DNA of 53,896 nt, from contig JAEZHK010000090.1 in assembly GCA_023416655.1 (NCBI GenBank), positions 1 through 53,896 of the forward strand, read 5' to 3'. The DNA comes from Bacillota bacterium (GTDB lineage: Bacteria > Bacillota > Clostridia > Christensenellales > Aristaeellaceae). Of the stretch, positions 16,767 through 25,079 are shown one piece after another. The notes beneath the pieces are model-generated. The model did no database searches and had not been told where the DNA came from. It worked only from the letters and a program-made list of their open reading frames with translations. Made by a program: the position numbers and the translations under genes. Each line of letters opens with the position of its first letter. Position 1 is the stretch's first letter.

Positions 16767-17846
16767 TCAGCCCCAGTAAGCGGTCACGCGCATGCCGGGC
16801 AGGAGGCCTTCCGGGACCGTCTGCATCGTCAGCGACACCTGGTACTTGGTGGCGTCCAGCACCGTCACGCCCAGCGGGTGGATTTCCTTGACCGCTGCCG
16901 GAACGCTTGCGTCCAGCGCGTCCACCTTCACCTGAAGGACGTCGCCCGGCTTGAGCGAGCGGATGTCCAGCTCGTCCACGTCCACCAGGAACTCCAGGTC
17001 TTGGAGCGGCTCGACGGTCATCACGAGCTGATCCTTCGCTACTTCCTGCCCGCTTTTCACGTACAGCTGCGAGATCACGGCTTCCGCGCCCGCCAGCGCC
17101 TGGGTAGTGGCGGGCTGGGTGTAGACGGTGTCCGGCCCATCCAGCGTGAACAGCGCGTCGCCTCGCTTCACGGCCTGGCCTTCGGACCCATGGATGCCCG
17201 CGATCACGCCCTCCGCCGTCACCGGCACCAGCGCCGCGCGCTCCACCTCGCCGTCGCCCACCCGGTCGCCGGATCGGTACGCTCCGTCCGTGCCTCGATA
17301 GAGCTTCACGTCGTCCTCCAGGTCGAATACGTCCGCAGGGATCTCCACCACGTAGTCGTCGCCGTCGATGGAGATGACCATGCCTTCGGCCTCCAGCGGG
17401 TCGCTGTCCTTGCCGTTGTACACGCGCAGCGTCTCGCCCAGCGTGATCGCTCGGTTCTCCGGCTTGTTGTAGGCCTTGTCCGTATCGGCTTTCACCCACA
17501 TCACATCCGTGCGGTCGATGGCGCAGAGCGCGCCGTACTGCCGCTCGACGGCTTCGGCCTGATCGCCGATCACCGCCTGCAGCGAACGGACCACGCCGTC
17601 ATTCGGCGCGAGCACCTGCCGCGGCCTGACGGACGCAAGCGCGTCGCCCGGCTGCACTGTGTCGCCCACGCCCCAGTCGGAGGGCAGCAGCTGGCCGCCG
17701 ACGGGCGCGAAAACATCTTCGGGGTTTGCGCAGCGCACCTGACCTTTGGCAGACTGGGCGGCACCTGCTTCGCCCAGCCCGGACGGAACAAGGGCGACGG
17801 AAAGAATCAGCGCCGCCATCAGACATTTTTTAAGTGTTCGAACCAT
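16767..17846 (-). CDS. HlyD/MacA-like adaptor protein of an ABC exporter
   Basis: 359 residues. Residues 1-29 are a signal peptide or N-terminal anchor (LMAALILSVALVPSG). The rest contains paired lipoyl/biotinyl-like half motifs (VFAPVGGQLLPSDWGVGD; GVIAGIHGSEGQAVKRGD; ISQLYVKSGQEVAKDQL) and a beta-barrel stretch ending LLPGMRVTAYWG, the layout of membrane-fusion proteins. In a Gram-positive it would bridge the permease to the wall or modulate substrate entry. Third gene of an ATPase-permease-adaptor operon; 10 bp separate it from the permease. Substrate unknown. Confidence 0.8.
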   Translation of the reverse strand: MVRTLKKCLMAALILSVALVPSGLGEAGAAQSAKGQVRCANPEDVFAPVGGQLLPSDWGVGDTVQPGDALASVRPRQVLAPNDGVVRSLQAVIGDQAEAVERQYGALCAIDRTDVMWVKADTDKAYNKPENRAITLGETLRVYNGKDSDPLEAEGMVISIDGDDYVVEIPADVFDLEDDVKLYRGTDGAYRSGDRVGDGEVERAALVPVTAEGVIAGIHGSEGQAVKRGDALFTLDGPDTVYTQPATTQALAGAEAVISQLYVKSGQEVAKDQLVMTVEPLQDLEFLVDVDELDIRSLKPGDVLQVKVDALDASVPAAVKEIHPLGVTVLDATKYQVSLTMQTVPEGLLPGMRVTAYWG

Positions 17847-17856
17847 GTTTTCCTCC

Positions 17857-20187
17857 TCATTCGACGCTCTTCAGAGCCTCGACCATGTTGACGGATTTGA
17901 ATTTCGCGCCGATGACGCGGTTGACCAGCCAAGCAAAGAACAGGGTCAGTACGCCCGTGGAGATCCAGCTCTCCAGCGAGATGTAGGGCAAAAATTGCAG
18001 CGTGCTGGGGAGGCCCGCGATCAGTACCCACCTGTGCAGGTACGGGCCCAAGAGGAGGCCGATCGGCAGCCCAACCACCGCCACCACGATGTTTTCCCTG
18101 AGGATCAGCCGCTTCGTCTCCCTCGGGGTAAAGCCCAGCACCATCAGGGTGGCGAGGTCCCGGATGCGCTCGAAGAAGCTGAGTTCGCCCAGCGTGTACA
18201 TGACCACGAGGAGCAGCGCGCCCGCGAAGATCGCCATCAGCAAAACCAACAGGTCCATCACGCCGGTGACCGCGAGCTTGCCCTCCCGCTCCTCTTCGAT
18301 GGTGCGGATCTTGTCCACACCGTCCATGTCTTCTACCGTTCCTACGTCGATCGCGTCGCCGCTCAAAAAGAGCGCGGTGGGCCGGTAGGGCATCGCGTTC
18401 AGCTTCCGCCAGGCGCTGCGGCTGAAGTAGACGCCCTGGCCCAGCTGAAGGTCGATGACGGAGCGGACGGTCGCGGTCGCATTGCCGCCGTCGGGCATCC
18501 TGAGGCTCAAAGTGTCGCCCACCTTCAGCGAGAGGTCCTCCGCCAGCCGCTTTGTGACCGCCGCGCCCTCCGCGGGCAGCCAGATCTGCTGGCCGTCGTT
18601 CTCCAGATAGACCATCTCGTGCCGGTCCTCCAGCACCGTAAAGGACTTTTGCTGCCAGTGGCCGTCCACGTCCAGCTGCAATAGGCCTTCCATCACGCGC
18701 TCCATCGCAAGGGCGCCGGATCGGCTCCTGACCGATTCGTCGTACCCTAAAGGCGCGTAGGAATTCAGGTCCACGCGCGCGTCGTAATGCATGTTGACGG
18801 TGAAGTAGTGCTGCAGCACGTAGCCCACCGAGTCCCGCATGCCAAAGCCGGTCAGGAGTAGCATCGAGCAGCCCACCACGCCAATGACGCCGATCAGGAA
18901 GCGGGAGGCGTTTCGGAGCAGGTTGCGCACGATCAGCTTGTTGCTGAAGGAGAACCGTTTCCACAGGGGCGTGATGCGCTCAAGCAGCACGCGGCGGCCG
19001 CTCCTTGGCGGCCGGGGGCGAAGAAGCCCCGCGGGGACCTCGTGCAGCGCCTGATAGCAGCTCAAGAAACTCGCGCCCATCGCGATGACCACGATCATGG
19101 CCGCCGCCGCCGCGACCATCAAGGGTTGCGTGTACAGCTCGGCGCCCGGCATCACATAGAGCGAAAGCAGCATGTTCATCGCCACGCGCCCCAGGAAGAA
19201 GTGCGCGCCCAGCGTGCCGAAGAGCGCGCCCAAGAGCGCGATCAGAAGGCCGTAGCTAGCGTAATGCCTCACCAGCCGCCCCCTGCCGTAGCCCAGCGAA
19301 TAGAGCGTACCCAATTGCACGCGCTGGTTTTCGATCATGCGACGCATGGTGCTGAAGGTGATCAGCGCCGCCACCAGGAAGAACACCGCCGGGAAGATCT
19401 GGCCCATCGCGCGCACCTGGTCGGCTTCCTCCACCGCCATGCGGATGAAAGCGCGCTCGTCCCGGGTGGACACCTGGATCGCGGCGTCGTCGATCAGTTC
19501 CTCGGCCTCGCGCTTGACCTGGTCCGGGTCCGCGCCGCCCTGAAGCCTGAGGATGACTTCATTGTAGGGCAGGTCGGCCAGCGTGCCGGAGGACACGAAG
19601 CCGTAGCCGAAGGTGTGGGGGTCGACGTTGAAGCTGTAGCCGTCGGAGTGCACCACGTATTCGGGGCTGAAGCAAATGCCCACGACCGTGAGCTCCCGGC
19701 GCACGGCCCCGGCGGTCACGTTGACGCGGTCGCCCACCGAAACGCACATGGCATTGGCGAATTTCCGGTCGATCAAAAGGGCGTTTCGCGCGCCTTCGGG
19801 AAGCGCGCCGCCCTCCAGGATCAGGGGCTTTGAAATGCGTGCGTCGCCGTCGGACATGTAGAGGTCCAGCTTCGGGTCGCCCGGAAGGTCCGCCTTGACG
19901 CGGAGCCGGACCCGTCGCTGCGCATCCACCGCGCCCGGAATCGCCGCGAGCTGCCGAGTTTTCTGGTCGCTGACCGAGCCGGATACCCACAGGTCCGCAA
20001 GGCCGCTTTCTGAAAACAGCCCTTCCAGGCCCCGATCCATACCCGCCGCCGCCGAGTTGATGCCCAGCCACAGCGTGACGGAGAGCATGCACAGGATCAG
20101 CATCGACGCGAAAGCCTTCCAGTTGCCCGTAAGGTCTTTGAAGAGCTTGCGCCGGAGCATGTTCCGGCGCGGCGCGTTCGTCACCAT
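17857..20187 (-). CDS. FtsX-like ABC transporter permease (MacB/LolC type, duplicated core)
   Basis: 776 residues. The first transmembrane helix (about 20-40) is followed by a large extracellular MacB-PCD-like domain (about 45-240), three helices (about 255-390) and a helix near 405-430. A second extracellular domain (about 445-645) is followed by three more helices (about 660-770). This is the two-FtsX-domain plan of lantibiotic/lipoprotein-type exporters. The ATG at 20187 overlaps the ATPase stop by 7 bp; the frame remains open far upstream, but that part is the ATPase gene read out of frame. Acts with the upstream ATPase and downstream adaptor. Confidence 0.88.
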   Translation of the reverse strand: MVTNAPRRNMLRRKLFKDLTGNWKAFASMLILCMLSVTLWLGINSAAAGMDRGLEGLFSESGLADLWVSGSVSDQKTRQLAAIPGAVDAQRRVRLRVKADLPGDPKLDLYMSDGDARISKPLILEGGALPEGARNALLIDRKFANAMCVSVGDRVNVTAGAVRRELTVVGICFSPEYVVHSDGYSFNVDPHTFGYGFVSSGTLADLPYNEVILRLQGGADPDQVKREAEELIDDAAIQVSTRDERAFIRMAVEEADQVRAMGQIFPAVFFLVAALITFSTMRRMIENQRVQLGTLYSLGYGRGRLVRHYASYGLLIALLGALFGTLGAHFFLGRVAMNMLLSLYVMPGAELYTQPLMVAAAAAMIVVIAMGASFLSCYQALHEVPAGLLRPRPPRSGRRVLLERITPLWKRFSFSNKLIVRNLLRNASRFLIGVIGVVGCSMLLLTGFGMRDSVGYVLQHYFTVNMHYDARVDLNSYAPLGYDESVRSRSGALAMERVMEGLLQLDVDGHWQQKSFTVLEDRHEMVYLENDGQQIWLPAEGAAVTKRLAEDLSLKVGDTLSLRMPDGGNATATVRSVIDLQLGQGVYFSRSAWRKLNAMPYRPTALFLSGDAIDVGTVEDMDGVDKIRTIEEEREGKLAVTGVMDLLVLLMAIFAGALLLVVMYTLGELSFFERIRDLATLMVLGFTPRETKRLILRENIVVAVVGLPIGLLLGPYLHRWVLIAGLPSTLQFLPYISLESWISTGVLTLFFAWLVNRVIGAKFKSVNMVEALKSVE

Positions 20188-20882
20188 GCGACGGCCTCCA
20201 TCGGCGACGGTTCGGGGTTGACGTCCACGGAGCTTACTTTGCCGCTGTCCATGCGGATCACCCGGTCGGCGGCGGGTACGATGGCCGCGTTGTGGGTGAT
20301 GACCACCACGGTCTTGCCCATGTCGCGGCATACGCGGCTGATGAGGGTCAGCACCTTGCGCCCGGTCCTGGAGTCCAGCGCGCCGGTGGGTTCGTCGCAC
20401 AACAGGAGTTCGGGGTTTTTGCACAGCGCCCGGGCGATGGCCACCCGCTGCTGCTCGCCGCCGGAGAGCTGCGCCGGGAAGTTGTCCATGCGGTCCTTGA
20501 GGCCCACGCGCTCCAGCGTCTCTTCCGGGGAGAGCGGGTTTTTGCACACCTCGCGCGCCAGCTCCACGTTTTCAAGCGCCGTCAGGTTGGGCATGAGGTT
20601 GTAGAACTGAAACACGAAGCCCACGTCGAACCGGCGGTAGAGGTTCAAATCCCGTGCGCTCAGCGGCGCGATGTCGCGCCCGCCCACGTAGATTTTGCCG
20701 CTGGTGGCCCGGTCCATGCCGCCCAGCAGGTTCAGTACCGTCGTTTTCCCCGCGCCGCTCGGGCCCAGCACCACGGCGAATTCCCCGTTTTTGATGACAA
20801 AGTCCGCGTGGTCCACCGCCGGGATGGAAATTTCTCCCACACGGTAGGTCTTGGAGACCCCCTCGAATGCGATGTCCGCCAC
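20181..20882 (-). CDS. ABC transporter ATP-binding protein (MacB/LolD family)
   Basis: 233 residues. Walker A is GPSGAGKTT, the Q-loop region is FVFQFYNLMPNLTALENV, the signature is LSGGEQQRVAIARAL, Walker B plus D-loop is LLLCDEPTGALD, and the H-loop is VVVITHNAAI. The sequence fits the MacB/LolD/SalX group that energises FtsX-type permeases. It is first in the operon, behind a promoter (20953-20981) that mirrors the tetR promoter. Confidence 0.93.
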   Translation of the reverse strand: MADIAFEGVSKTYRVGEISIPAVDHADFVIKNGEFAVVLGPSGAGKTTVLNLLGGMDRATSGKIYVGGRDIAPLSARDLNLYRRFDVGFVFQFYNLMPNLTALENVELAREVCKNPLSPEETLERVGLKDRMDNFPAQLSGGEQQRVAIARALCKNPELLLCDEPTGALDSRTGRKVLTLISRVCRDMGKTVVVITHNAAIVPAADRVIRMDSGKVSSVDVNPEPSPMEAVAW

Positions 20883-20918
20883 AGCCTGACTCCTTTATTG
20901 CTATAAAATGCTGAAAAT

Positions 20919-20976
20919 AACCGACACGGCGTTGATTATTCGACCTGAGTAGATTATAATCATCACGGTGTCGGTT
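20919..20976. promoter_or_regulatory. Large operator: 58-bp inverted repeat containing both divergent promoters
   Basis: AACCGACAC (20919-20927) and GTGTCGGTT (20968-20976) are perfect inverted arms; similarity continues inward (about 18 of 22 positions). Plus promoter TTGATT (20932-20937)-17 bp-TATAAT (20955-20960) drives tetR. Minus promoter TTGTAA (20976-20981)-17 bp-TATAAT (20953-20958) drives the ABC operon, so the two -10 hexamers overlap face to face. A third GTGTCGGTT copy lies at 21029-21037 in the tetR leader. The likely binder is the adjacent TetR protein. Confidence 0.7.
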
Positions 20977-21079
20977 TACAACGGGCAGATTGGACGGGTC
21001 TGTGCAATGATCGACAGGCCGGGCCGGGGTGTCGGTTTTTGATGTAAAGATAACGAACGCTAGTCCATAAGGAGAAGCC

Positions 21080-21670
21080 ATGAGCGAGAAGGACGACCGC
21101 AGGATACGCTACACCAAGCGGGTGATCCGGGAGAGCTTCGTGCACCTTCTGAGCCAGAAGCCCATCGCCAAGATCACCGTCAAGGAGATCTGCGAGGAGG
21201 CGGACGTGAACCGCAGCACGTTCTACGCCCACTACAAGGACCCCTACGACCTGATGCTGAAGATCAAGCAGGAAGTGCTCGTGGAGATCCACAGCTGGAT
21301 GAACGAGCTGATCCCGCTTGCGGACGGCTCGAACGCCTGTTCCGCGATGAAGCTGGTGTTTGATTACGTGCTGGCAAACGCGGAGCTGTGCAAGGTCATG
21401 CTGGGCGAGCACGGCGATGAGAAGCTGACCGAGGAGGTCATGATGATCGCCCAGGAACAGGTGATGGAGGAGTGGAAGGCCATCGGGAAAGAGGGCGCGG
21501 GGTTGTCGGATTACTTCATCCAGTTCGGGGTGCACGCGGGGATCGCGGTGGTTCGAAAGTGGATTGAAAAGGGCCTCCGGGAGCCGCCCGGGGAGATGGC
21601 GGAGCTGGTGATCCGGCTGATCTTCAACGGCCTGAACTCCGTGGTGCCCAAGCGCCATACCGGACCATAG
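21080..21670 (+). CDS. TetR/AcrR family transcriptional regulator
   Basis: 196 residues. The N-terminal helix-turn-helix is ITVKEICEEADVNRSTFYAHY (split here: ITVKEICEEADV, then NRSTFYAHYKDPYDL). The C-terminal ~120 residues are a helical ligand domain of the TetR_C type common in Firmicutes. It is divergent from the ABC exporter and separated by a palindromic control region with three copies of the same 9-mer. It most likely represses itself and the exporter and responds to an exported compound. AAGGAG precedes ATG 21080. Confidence 0.9.
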   Translation: MSEKDDRRIRYTKRVIRESFVHLLSQKPIAKITVKEICEEADVNRSTFYAHYKDPYDLMLKIKQEVLVEIHSWMNELIPLADGSNACSAMKLVFDYVLANAELCKVMLGEHGDEKLTEEVMMIAQEQVMEEWKAIGKEGAGLSDYFIQFGVHAGIAVVRKWIEKGLREPPGEMAELVIRLIFNGLNSVVPKRHTGP

Positions 21671-21757
21671 CCTCCACGATTTCACCTCCCTCGCGCATTT
21701 CAAAAAAGTTGGGTTGAGAAGTCGGAATAGGTATTTACAATTTTGGAGGCTAAAAGG

Positions 21758-22066
21758 ATGGATTCAGACGCAATAAAGGAAATATGGATTGATGATACAG
21801 GCAGGCTATGTATTGGGCCGAAATCTGAAAGATTCAAGTATATTTATGGAAGCGCCATGGGGGTATATTGGAATTCGTCCGAAGGATTTTTATACCCACG
21901 CATTATTGGTTCGTGGTCGCCTGCCGACTGGTTCCGTCAAATCCTTAAAGCAGCCAAAGATGAATACGGATGCAGGTTATATCTTACTTCTAAAACTCGT
22001 TGGACAAACATTGATGAGATCACAAGGAAGGCTATCGAATCAGAATATGAAAAAGGGCAGGATTAA
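21758..22066 (+). CDS. AT-rich hypothetical protein
   Basis: 102 residues, not recognised. TTGGAGG lies nine bases before ATG 21758. No signal peptide or transmembrane segment is visible. It is rich in aromatic residues (RFKYIYGSAMGVYWN; SWSPADWFRQIL) and looks like a small alpha/beta protein of the kind found among toxin-immunity or cassette genes. Base composition is clearly more AT-rich than its neighbours (GGAAATATGG, TATATTTATGG stretches), suggesting recent acquisition. It stands alone between convergent units. Confidence 0.6.
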   Translation: MDSDAIKEIWIDDTGRLCIGPKSERFKYIYGSAMGVYWNSSEGFLYPRIIGSWSPADWFRQILKAAKDEYGCRLYLTSKTRWTNIDEITRKAIESEYEKGQD

Positions 22067-22083
22067 CTTCAAACATAAAGACA

Positions 22084-22106
22084 GCGCCCGGATTTTGGCC
22101 GGACGC
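22084..22106. terminator. Weak hairpin between convergent genes
   Basis: GCG-CCGG paired with CCGG-CGC, with one unpaired base on each side and a seven-base loop. No long T-run on either strand. Confidence 0.35.
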
Positions 22107-22123
22107 TCGCCTGTGTGTTTGCC

Positions 22124-23080
22124 TCAATATCCGACTTGAATGTCCACGAGATTGCGCAGCGGCTTCCCGGTCAGGAAGCGCTCCAGATTGTCCCGAAAGA
22201 TCTCGAAGGTCGCGTTGATGCAGACCGGATCGGTATTGCTGCCGGAGATGTGCGGCGTCAGGATCACGTTTTCCATATCCCAGAGCGGGCTGTCCGCGGG
22301 CAGCGGTTCGACGGCCGTCACGTCCAGCACCGCGCCGCCCAACCGGCCTTCCTGAAGCGCCCGGATGAGCGCCGCCTCGTCCACCGTCGCGCCCCGCCCG
22401 GCGTTCAGGAGCACCGCGCCCGGCTTCATGTGCCGGAGGATTTCCTCGCTCATCAGGCCCGTCGTCTCCCGGGTGGCGGGCAGGCAGAGCGCCACGGTGT
22501 CAGCGCCTTCCACCGCCTCGGCGAGCCGGTCGACGGTGTAGAGGGCCTCGAGATATTCGGGTTTTTCGGATGCGCCGCGCTTGACGCCGCGCACCCTCGC
22601 GCCCATCATGCGCATCCGCTGCGCGAAGCTGCCGCCGATGTCGCCCAGCCCGACCACCGTGACGAGGCTCCCGTAGACCGACTGCGCGGTGCCCTCGCTT
22701 CGCCACAGGTGCTCCTGCTGGTTTTTTAGGTAAGCGGGCATCTTCCTAAAAAGCATCAGAAGGCCCGCCGTCAGGTATTCCCCGATCACGACGCCGAACG
22801 CGCCGGAACTGTTGGTCAGGATTGTCCGCGCCGGGTCGAAGGCGCCCTTCAGATGGTCCACGCCGGCGGAGGGCACCTGCATCCAGCGAAGCCGGGGGAG
22901 GCAAGGCAGGAGTTCCGGCGGGTAGTAGCCCAGAAGAGCGTCATATTCCTCAAGCTGTTCCTTCGTCAGGCGCGTACCGGCTTCATAGGATACCAGCTCG
23001 CTTCCATATTGCGCTGCAAGGCGCTTGAATGCCTCGATCTGTTCCGGGGTGAACGATACGTTGGCCATCGCGATTCTCAT
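22124..23080 (-). CDS. D-2-hydroxyacid dehydrogenase (NAD-binding)
   Basis: 318 residues. The Rossmann motif VVGLGDIGGSFAQRM is near residue 145. The catalytic Arg is in NAGRGATVDEAAL, the Glu in VTAVEPLPADSPLW, and the His in ILTPHISGSN. This is the reduced, CtBP/GhrA-like branch that reduces 2-keto acids such as glyoxylate or hydroxypyruvate; the exact substrate is open. GGGAG precedes ATG 23080. No partner gene is adjacent. Confidence 0.9.
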   Translation of the reverse strand: MRIAMANVSFTPEQIEAFKRLAAQYGSELVSYEAGTRLTKEQLEEYDALLGYYPPELLPCLPRLRWMQVPSAGVDHLKGAFDPARTILTNSSGAFGVVIGEYLTAGLLMLFRKMPAYLKNQQEHLWRSEGTAQSVYGSLVTVVGLGDIGGSFAQRMRMMGARVRGVKRGASEKPEYLEALYTVDRLAEAVEGADTVALCLPATRETTGLMSEEILRHMKPGAVLLNAGRGATVDEAALIRALQEGRLGGAVLDVTAVEPLPADSPLWDMENVILTPHISGSNTDPVCINATFEIFRDNLERFLTGKPLRNLVDIQVGY

Positions 23081-23173
23081 GTGCGGCTCCCTTCGCTTTG
23101 TCTACAGTGATTATACCGGGATCGCGCCGCGCACGGTGTAAAGAGTTGGTTATTCGTACACGGCCGATGAAAA

Positions 23174-23197
23174 GCCCGCCTCCTGCGGGAAGCGGGC
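23174..23197 (-). terminator. Terminator of the small membrane protein gene
   Basis: 6-bp stem GCCCGC/GCGGGC. On the minus strand it is followed by TTTT (23170-23173). Confidence 0.5.
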
Positions 23198-23256
23198 CAG
23201 ATGGAAACCATAGGCAAACCGGTAATCATCCAGGAACCTTCCGGGTTCGGCAGGGG

Positions 23257-23559
23257 TCAGCGCTCCTGCCGGAGCCCGGCGCGGATCGAGATCTGCACCT
23301 GTTTTTTCATGTCCAAGAGCCGCTTTTCATCGGACAGCGGCAGGCCCACCACGTAGATCAGGCCGACCATTCCGAGGAAGAAGCCCGTCCAGAAGTAGCC
23401 GCGGTAGCCCTTGTGGTGCGCCAGCTTCATGGTCAGGATGCCCCAGATCACCTGGATCAGCACCACAGCAAGCAGCGCGCCGACGACGGCGGGCAGAAGG
23501 AAGGGGTTCGTCAGGTCCAGGGTCGGAAGCGTGGGAATGTACGTAATCGGATCGTTCAT
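23257..23559 (-). CDS. Small two-helix membrane protein
   Basis: 100 residues with two predicted transmembrane helices (about 17-41, FLLPAVVGALLAVVLIQVIW; about 55-74, YFWTGFFLGMVGLIYVVGLP). The C-terminal tail is basic (LLDMKKQVQISIRAG). Similar short 'phage-holin-like/PLDc_N-like' proteins have no defined role. ATG 23559 follows AAGGAGGA; longer in-frame starts lack a site. Promoter at 23623-23650. Confidence 0.7.
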   Translation of the reverse strand: MNDPITYIPTLPTLDLTNPFLLPAVVGALLAVVLIQVIWGILTMKLAHHKGYRGYFWTGFFLGMVGLIYVVGLPLSDEKRLLDMKKQVQISIRAGLRQER

Positions 23560-23622
23560 TTTAGTTCCTCCTTCGTTTGGCGTTCGCGCTCCATGCCGCC
23601 GTCGAACGCTGTGTTTGACAAC

Positions 23623-23650
23623 ATTATAACAAAAATTTATCATAATTCAA
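23623..23650 (-). promoter_or_regulatory. Predicted promoter of the small membrane protein gene
   Basis: TTGAAT (23645-23650), 16 bp, TATAAT (23623-23628) on the minus strand, in an AT-rich stretch. Confidence 0.6.
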
Positions 23651-23716
23651 TGGTGTATTTCAATTTTCGCGCCGCATCGCTTCGCATGGGGGAAGTTTTC
23701 ATCGAAGCCGTTTTAT

Positions 23717-23724
23717 GGTATACT
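23717..23724 (+). promoter_or_regulatory. Extended -10 of the [FeFe]-hyp operon
   Basis: TG-G-TATACT-type element (TATACT at 23719-23724) 56 bp before the hydrogenase-like gene; the -35 (TTTTCA) is poor. It is the only good promoter seen before hypA-E. Confidence 0.45.
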
Positions 23725-23779
23725 GATTGAAGCGCCGCGTTCGTCCGTTTTCCCGCAAAATGCGCGGCCGGGAGTATGC

Positions 23780-25027
23780 ATGAAGACATTTACCGAACTG
23801 TATAATCAAGCGGTGTCCCTGGCGCTTCAGGACGATCCCCAAGGGCTTGAGGCGGCGCTGAAGGAGTACGACCCCTATCACCTCGACTGCCTGCTGCACC
23901 CGGAAAAGCATCCGCTGGTAATCCGCACGGGAGCGTGTGACTGCCCGCCGGAGGAGCGCGCCGTCTGCGCCGCCCGCTGCCCCTTTGACGCCATGCGCGT
24001 GGGCGAGGACGGGAACATGGAAATCGACCCGGAAAGTTGCGTGGGCTGCGCGGATTGCATCGACGGCTGCGCGCGGGAAAAGCTGAAGGCCTCCACCGAC
24101 ATCCTGCCCGCGCTGAAGGCGGTCCGGTCCTCCAAAGGGCTGGCCTACGCGCTGGTGGCCCCGGCGTTTCTGGGGCAGTTCACCGAAGCGGTTACGCCGG
24201 GCAAGCTCCGCACCGCGCTCAAGGCGGTGGGTTTTGACGGCATGATCGAGGTAGCGCTGTTCGCGGATATCCTGACCCTCAAAGAGGCGCTGGAATTCGA
24301 CCGCAACATCCGCACCGAGGCGGACTACCAGTTGACCAGCTGCTGCTGCCCGATGTGGATCGCGATGATCCGCAAGATCTATCACGACCTGATTCCCCAC
24401 GTGCCCGGCTCGGTTTCCCCGATGGTGGCCTGCGCGCGCACGGTCAAGACGCTGTACCCGGACGCGCTGACCGTGTTCATAGGTCCTTGCATCGCCAAGA
24501 AGGCCGAGGCGCGGGAAAAAGACCTCGCGGGCGCGGTGGACTACGTGCTGACCTTCAGCGAGATGCAGGGCATCTTTGAACTTTTGGGCATCGACCCGGC
24601 CCATATGGAGGAGAGCGACAAGGACCACTCCTCGCGCGCCGGGCGCATCTACGCCCGGACGGGCGGCGTCAGCGAAGCGGTGAAGGACACCGTCAAGCGC
24701 CTGAGCCCCGGACGGAAGATCACCGTGCGCACCCGCCAGGCGGATGGCATCCCCGCCTGCAGGGTGATGATGAACGACATTGTGGCCGGAAACGGCGGCG
24801 GAAACTTCTACGAGGGCATGGGCTGCCGTGGCGGCTGCGTGGGCGGCCCCCGGGCGGTGACCTCGGCGGAGGAGGGGCGCAAGGCCGTCGAAGTCTACGG
24901 CGACGCGGCGCTCTACCACACGCCCGCCGAAAACCCCTATGTGATGGAGCTGCTGCACCGTCTGGGCTTTGATACGATCGAGAGCCTCCTCGAAAAGGAC
25001 GAAATCTTCACGCGGCGCTTCGACTGA
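23780..25027 (+). CDS. [FeFe]-hydrogenase-like protein (group B type H-cluster motifs)
   Basis: 415 residues. N-terminal cysteine clusters (C53-x-C..C..C, then CVGCADCIDGC at 87-97) would hold [4Fe-4S] centres. The H-cluster segments are all present: L1 TSCCCPMW (186-193), L2 FIGPCIAKKAEA (233-244), L3 EGMGCRGGCVGGP (345-357). All four cluster cysteines are kept, but L1 has an extra Cys and L2 has GPC instead of MPC. From memory this pattern fits the poorly studied group B enzymes, not the group A enzymes. No hydE/F/G maturation genes are in the window. It is followed 52 bp later by hypA, placing an [FeFe] enzyme in a [NiFe] maturation operon. Confidence 0.82.
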   Translation: MKTFTELYNQAVSLALQDDPQGLEAALKEYDPYHLDCLLHPEKHPLVIRTGACDCPPEERAVCAARCPFDAMRVGEDGNMEIDPESCVGCADCIDGCAREKLKASTDILPALKAVRSSKGLAYALVAPAFLGQFTEAVTPGKLRTALKAVGFDGMIEVALFADILTLKEALEFDRNIRTEADYQLTSCCCPMWIAMIRKIYHDLIPHVPGSVSPMVACARTVKTLYPDALTVFIGPCIAKKAEAREKDLAGAVDYVLTFSEMQGIFELLGIDPAHMEESDKDHSSRAGRIYARTGGVSEAVKDTVKRLSPGRKITVRTRQADGIPACRVMMNDIVAGNGGGNFYEGMGCRGGCVGGPRAVTSAEEGRKAVEVYGDAALYHTPAENPYVMELLHRLGFDTIESLLEKDEIFTRRFD

Positions 25028-25079
25028 CGTGTGGACTCCAGCCTGACGGAATGCACCACTCGACGAAAAGGAGAACCCC

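Noticed and set aside
17857..20547. An 896-residue version of the ABC permease
   Set aside because: The first ~120 codons are the ATPase gene read in another frame. The true ATG at 20187 overlaps the ATPase stop, and the FtsX-type N-terminal helix starts right after it.
20953..20960. A single TATAAT belonging only to tetR
   Set aside because: Both strands carry TATAAT here (20955-20960 plus, 20953-20958 minus), each with a -35 at 17 bp, so a divergent pair fits better than one promoter.
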